Shown in pieces: positions 6,420-6,571 of a DNA stretch of 6,571 nt (positions are counted from its first letter, which is position 1; each line of letters opens with the position of its first letter). Source of the stretch: Saprospiraceae bacterium (lineage in GTDB: Bacteria; Bacteroidota; Bacteroidia; Chitinophagales; Saprospiraceae); the NCBI GenBank assembly GCA_007134625.1, contig SLKL01000068.1, positions 1-6,571 of the forward strand, given 5' to 3'. The translations under genes were made by a program, and so were the position numbers. The notes beneath the pieces are model-generated. The model ran no database searches and had not been told where the DNA came from. It was given only the letters and a program-made list of their open reading frames with translations.

Positions 6420-6473
6420 TGCTGTTTTTTTGAGAAAGTTTTGGACAACAATTTATTACAACTTTGTACAGCA
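6420..6473. terminator. Interrupted inverted repeat in the msrB 3' flank
   Basis: TGCTGT (6420-6425) is complementary to ACAGCA (6468-6473), and nested inside AAAGTT (6435-6440) is complementary to AACTTT (6460-6465). A T run (6425-6431) directly follows the left outer arm. The position, between msrB and a probable convergent gene end, suits a terminator, but the stems are short and the loop long. Confidence 0.2.
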
Positions 6474-6492
6474 TAGACTATTCCCACCAATT

Positions 6493-6571
6493 TTATTTAA
6501 GCGCCTCCATAAATGATTTATCCTCGTTCTTACCATTTATTGAGCAGATATTATGCGTTGAGATAGTAATA
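6493..6571 (-). CDS. Possible C-terminus of a minus-strand gene entering from the right edge
   Basis: On the minus strand one frame is open from the window edge for 25 codons and ends at TAA (6493-6495). The last residues read NGKNEDKSFMEALK, a plausible hydrophilic helical protein end. If real, this gene converges on msrB with 75 bp between the stops. The fragment is far too short to assign a family, and 25 open codons can arise by chance, so this is a placement guess only. Confidence 0.3.
   Translation of the reverse strand, partial: ITISTHNICSINGKNEDKSFMEALK

Noticed and set aside
6441..6466. Possible promoter in the msrB 3' flank (TTG at 6441, CAACTTTG at 6459)
   Set aside because: The -7 box has a mismatch in the TA, the spacer is only 15 nt, and no plus-strand gene is seen downstream in the window.
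6047..6490. 147-codon open frame on the minus strand opposite msrB
   Set aside because: It is antisense to the well-supported msrB gene, its translation is low in structure, rich in His/Gln/Cys and matches no family I know, and its start lies in the msrB 3' flank.

Overview
The window reads as an ordinary chromosomal stretch of a Bacteroidota bacterium, perhaps Cytophagales-like, though the class cannot be fixed by eye. The evidence is a Bacteroidota-style alpha-2-macroglobulin homologue, two -7 elements that match the phylum's primary sigma-factor consensus TAnnTTTG exactly, starts without a convincing Shine-Dalgarno, and A/T-rich intergenic DNA carrying 7-bp tandem repeats. No tRNA, rRNA, CRISPR array, insertion sequence or phage gene was recognised.

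Layout: (1) 2-2428, the C-terminal 808 residues of an alpha-2-macroglobulin-family protein whose 5' end lies outside the window. (2) 2429-2669, an intergenic stretch with heptamer repeats, a small palindrome, a good promoter, a leader hairpin and a possible 19-codon leader ORF. (3) 2670-3962, a DEAD-box RNA helicase of the RhlE type, started by TTG. (4) 3963-4056, a short gap with a weak hairpin and a second -7 element. (5) 4057-6417, a tight three-gene run: rimO (GTG start), a four-helix membrane protein of unknown function, and msrB with a lipoprotein-type signal. (6) 6418-6571, the msrB 3' flank, with the likely C-terminus of a gene on the minus strand entering from the right edge.

How the genes relate: the helicase (RNA remodelling) and RimO (S12 methylthiolation) both serve RNA or ribosome function but appear to have separate promoters. 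The spacing of rimO, the membrane protein and msrB (8-nt gap, then 26-nt overlap) argues for one transcript. MsrB is predicted to act outside the cytoplasm as a methionine-R-sulfoxide reductase. The membrane protein has no cysteine and one histidine, so it is not an obvious electron donor for MsrB.

The points most worth a second look are the loss of the thioester motif, and of every cysteine, in the macroglobulin fragment, and the helicase leader, where a short ORF ends in TTGA so that its stop overlaps the helicase's TTG start. I found no convincing previously undescribed multi-gene system.
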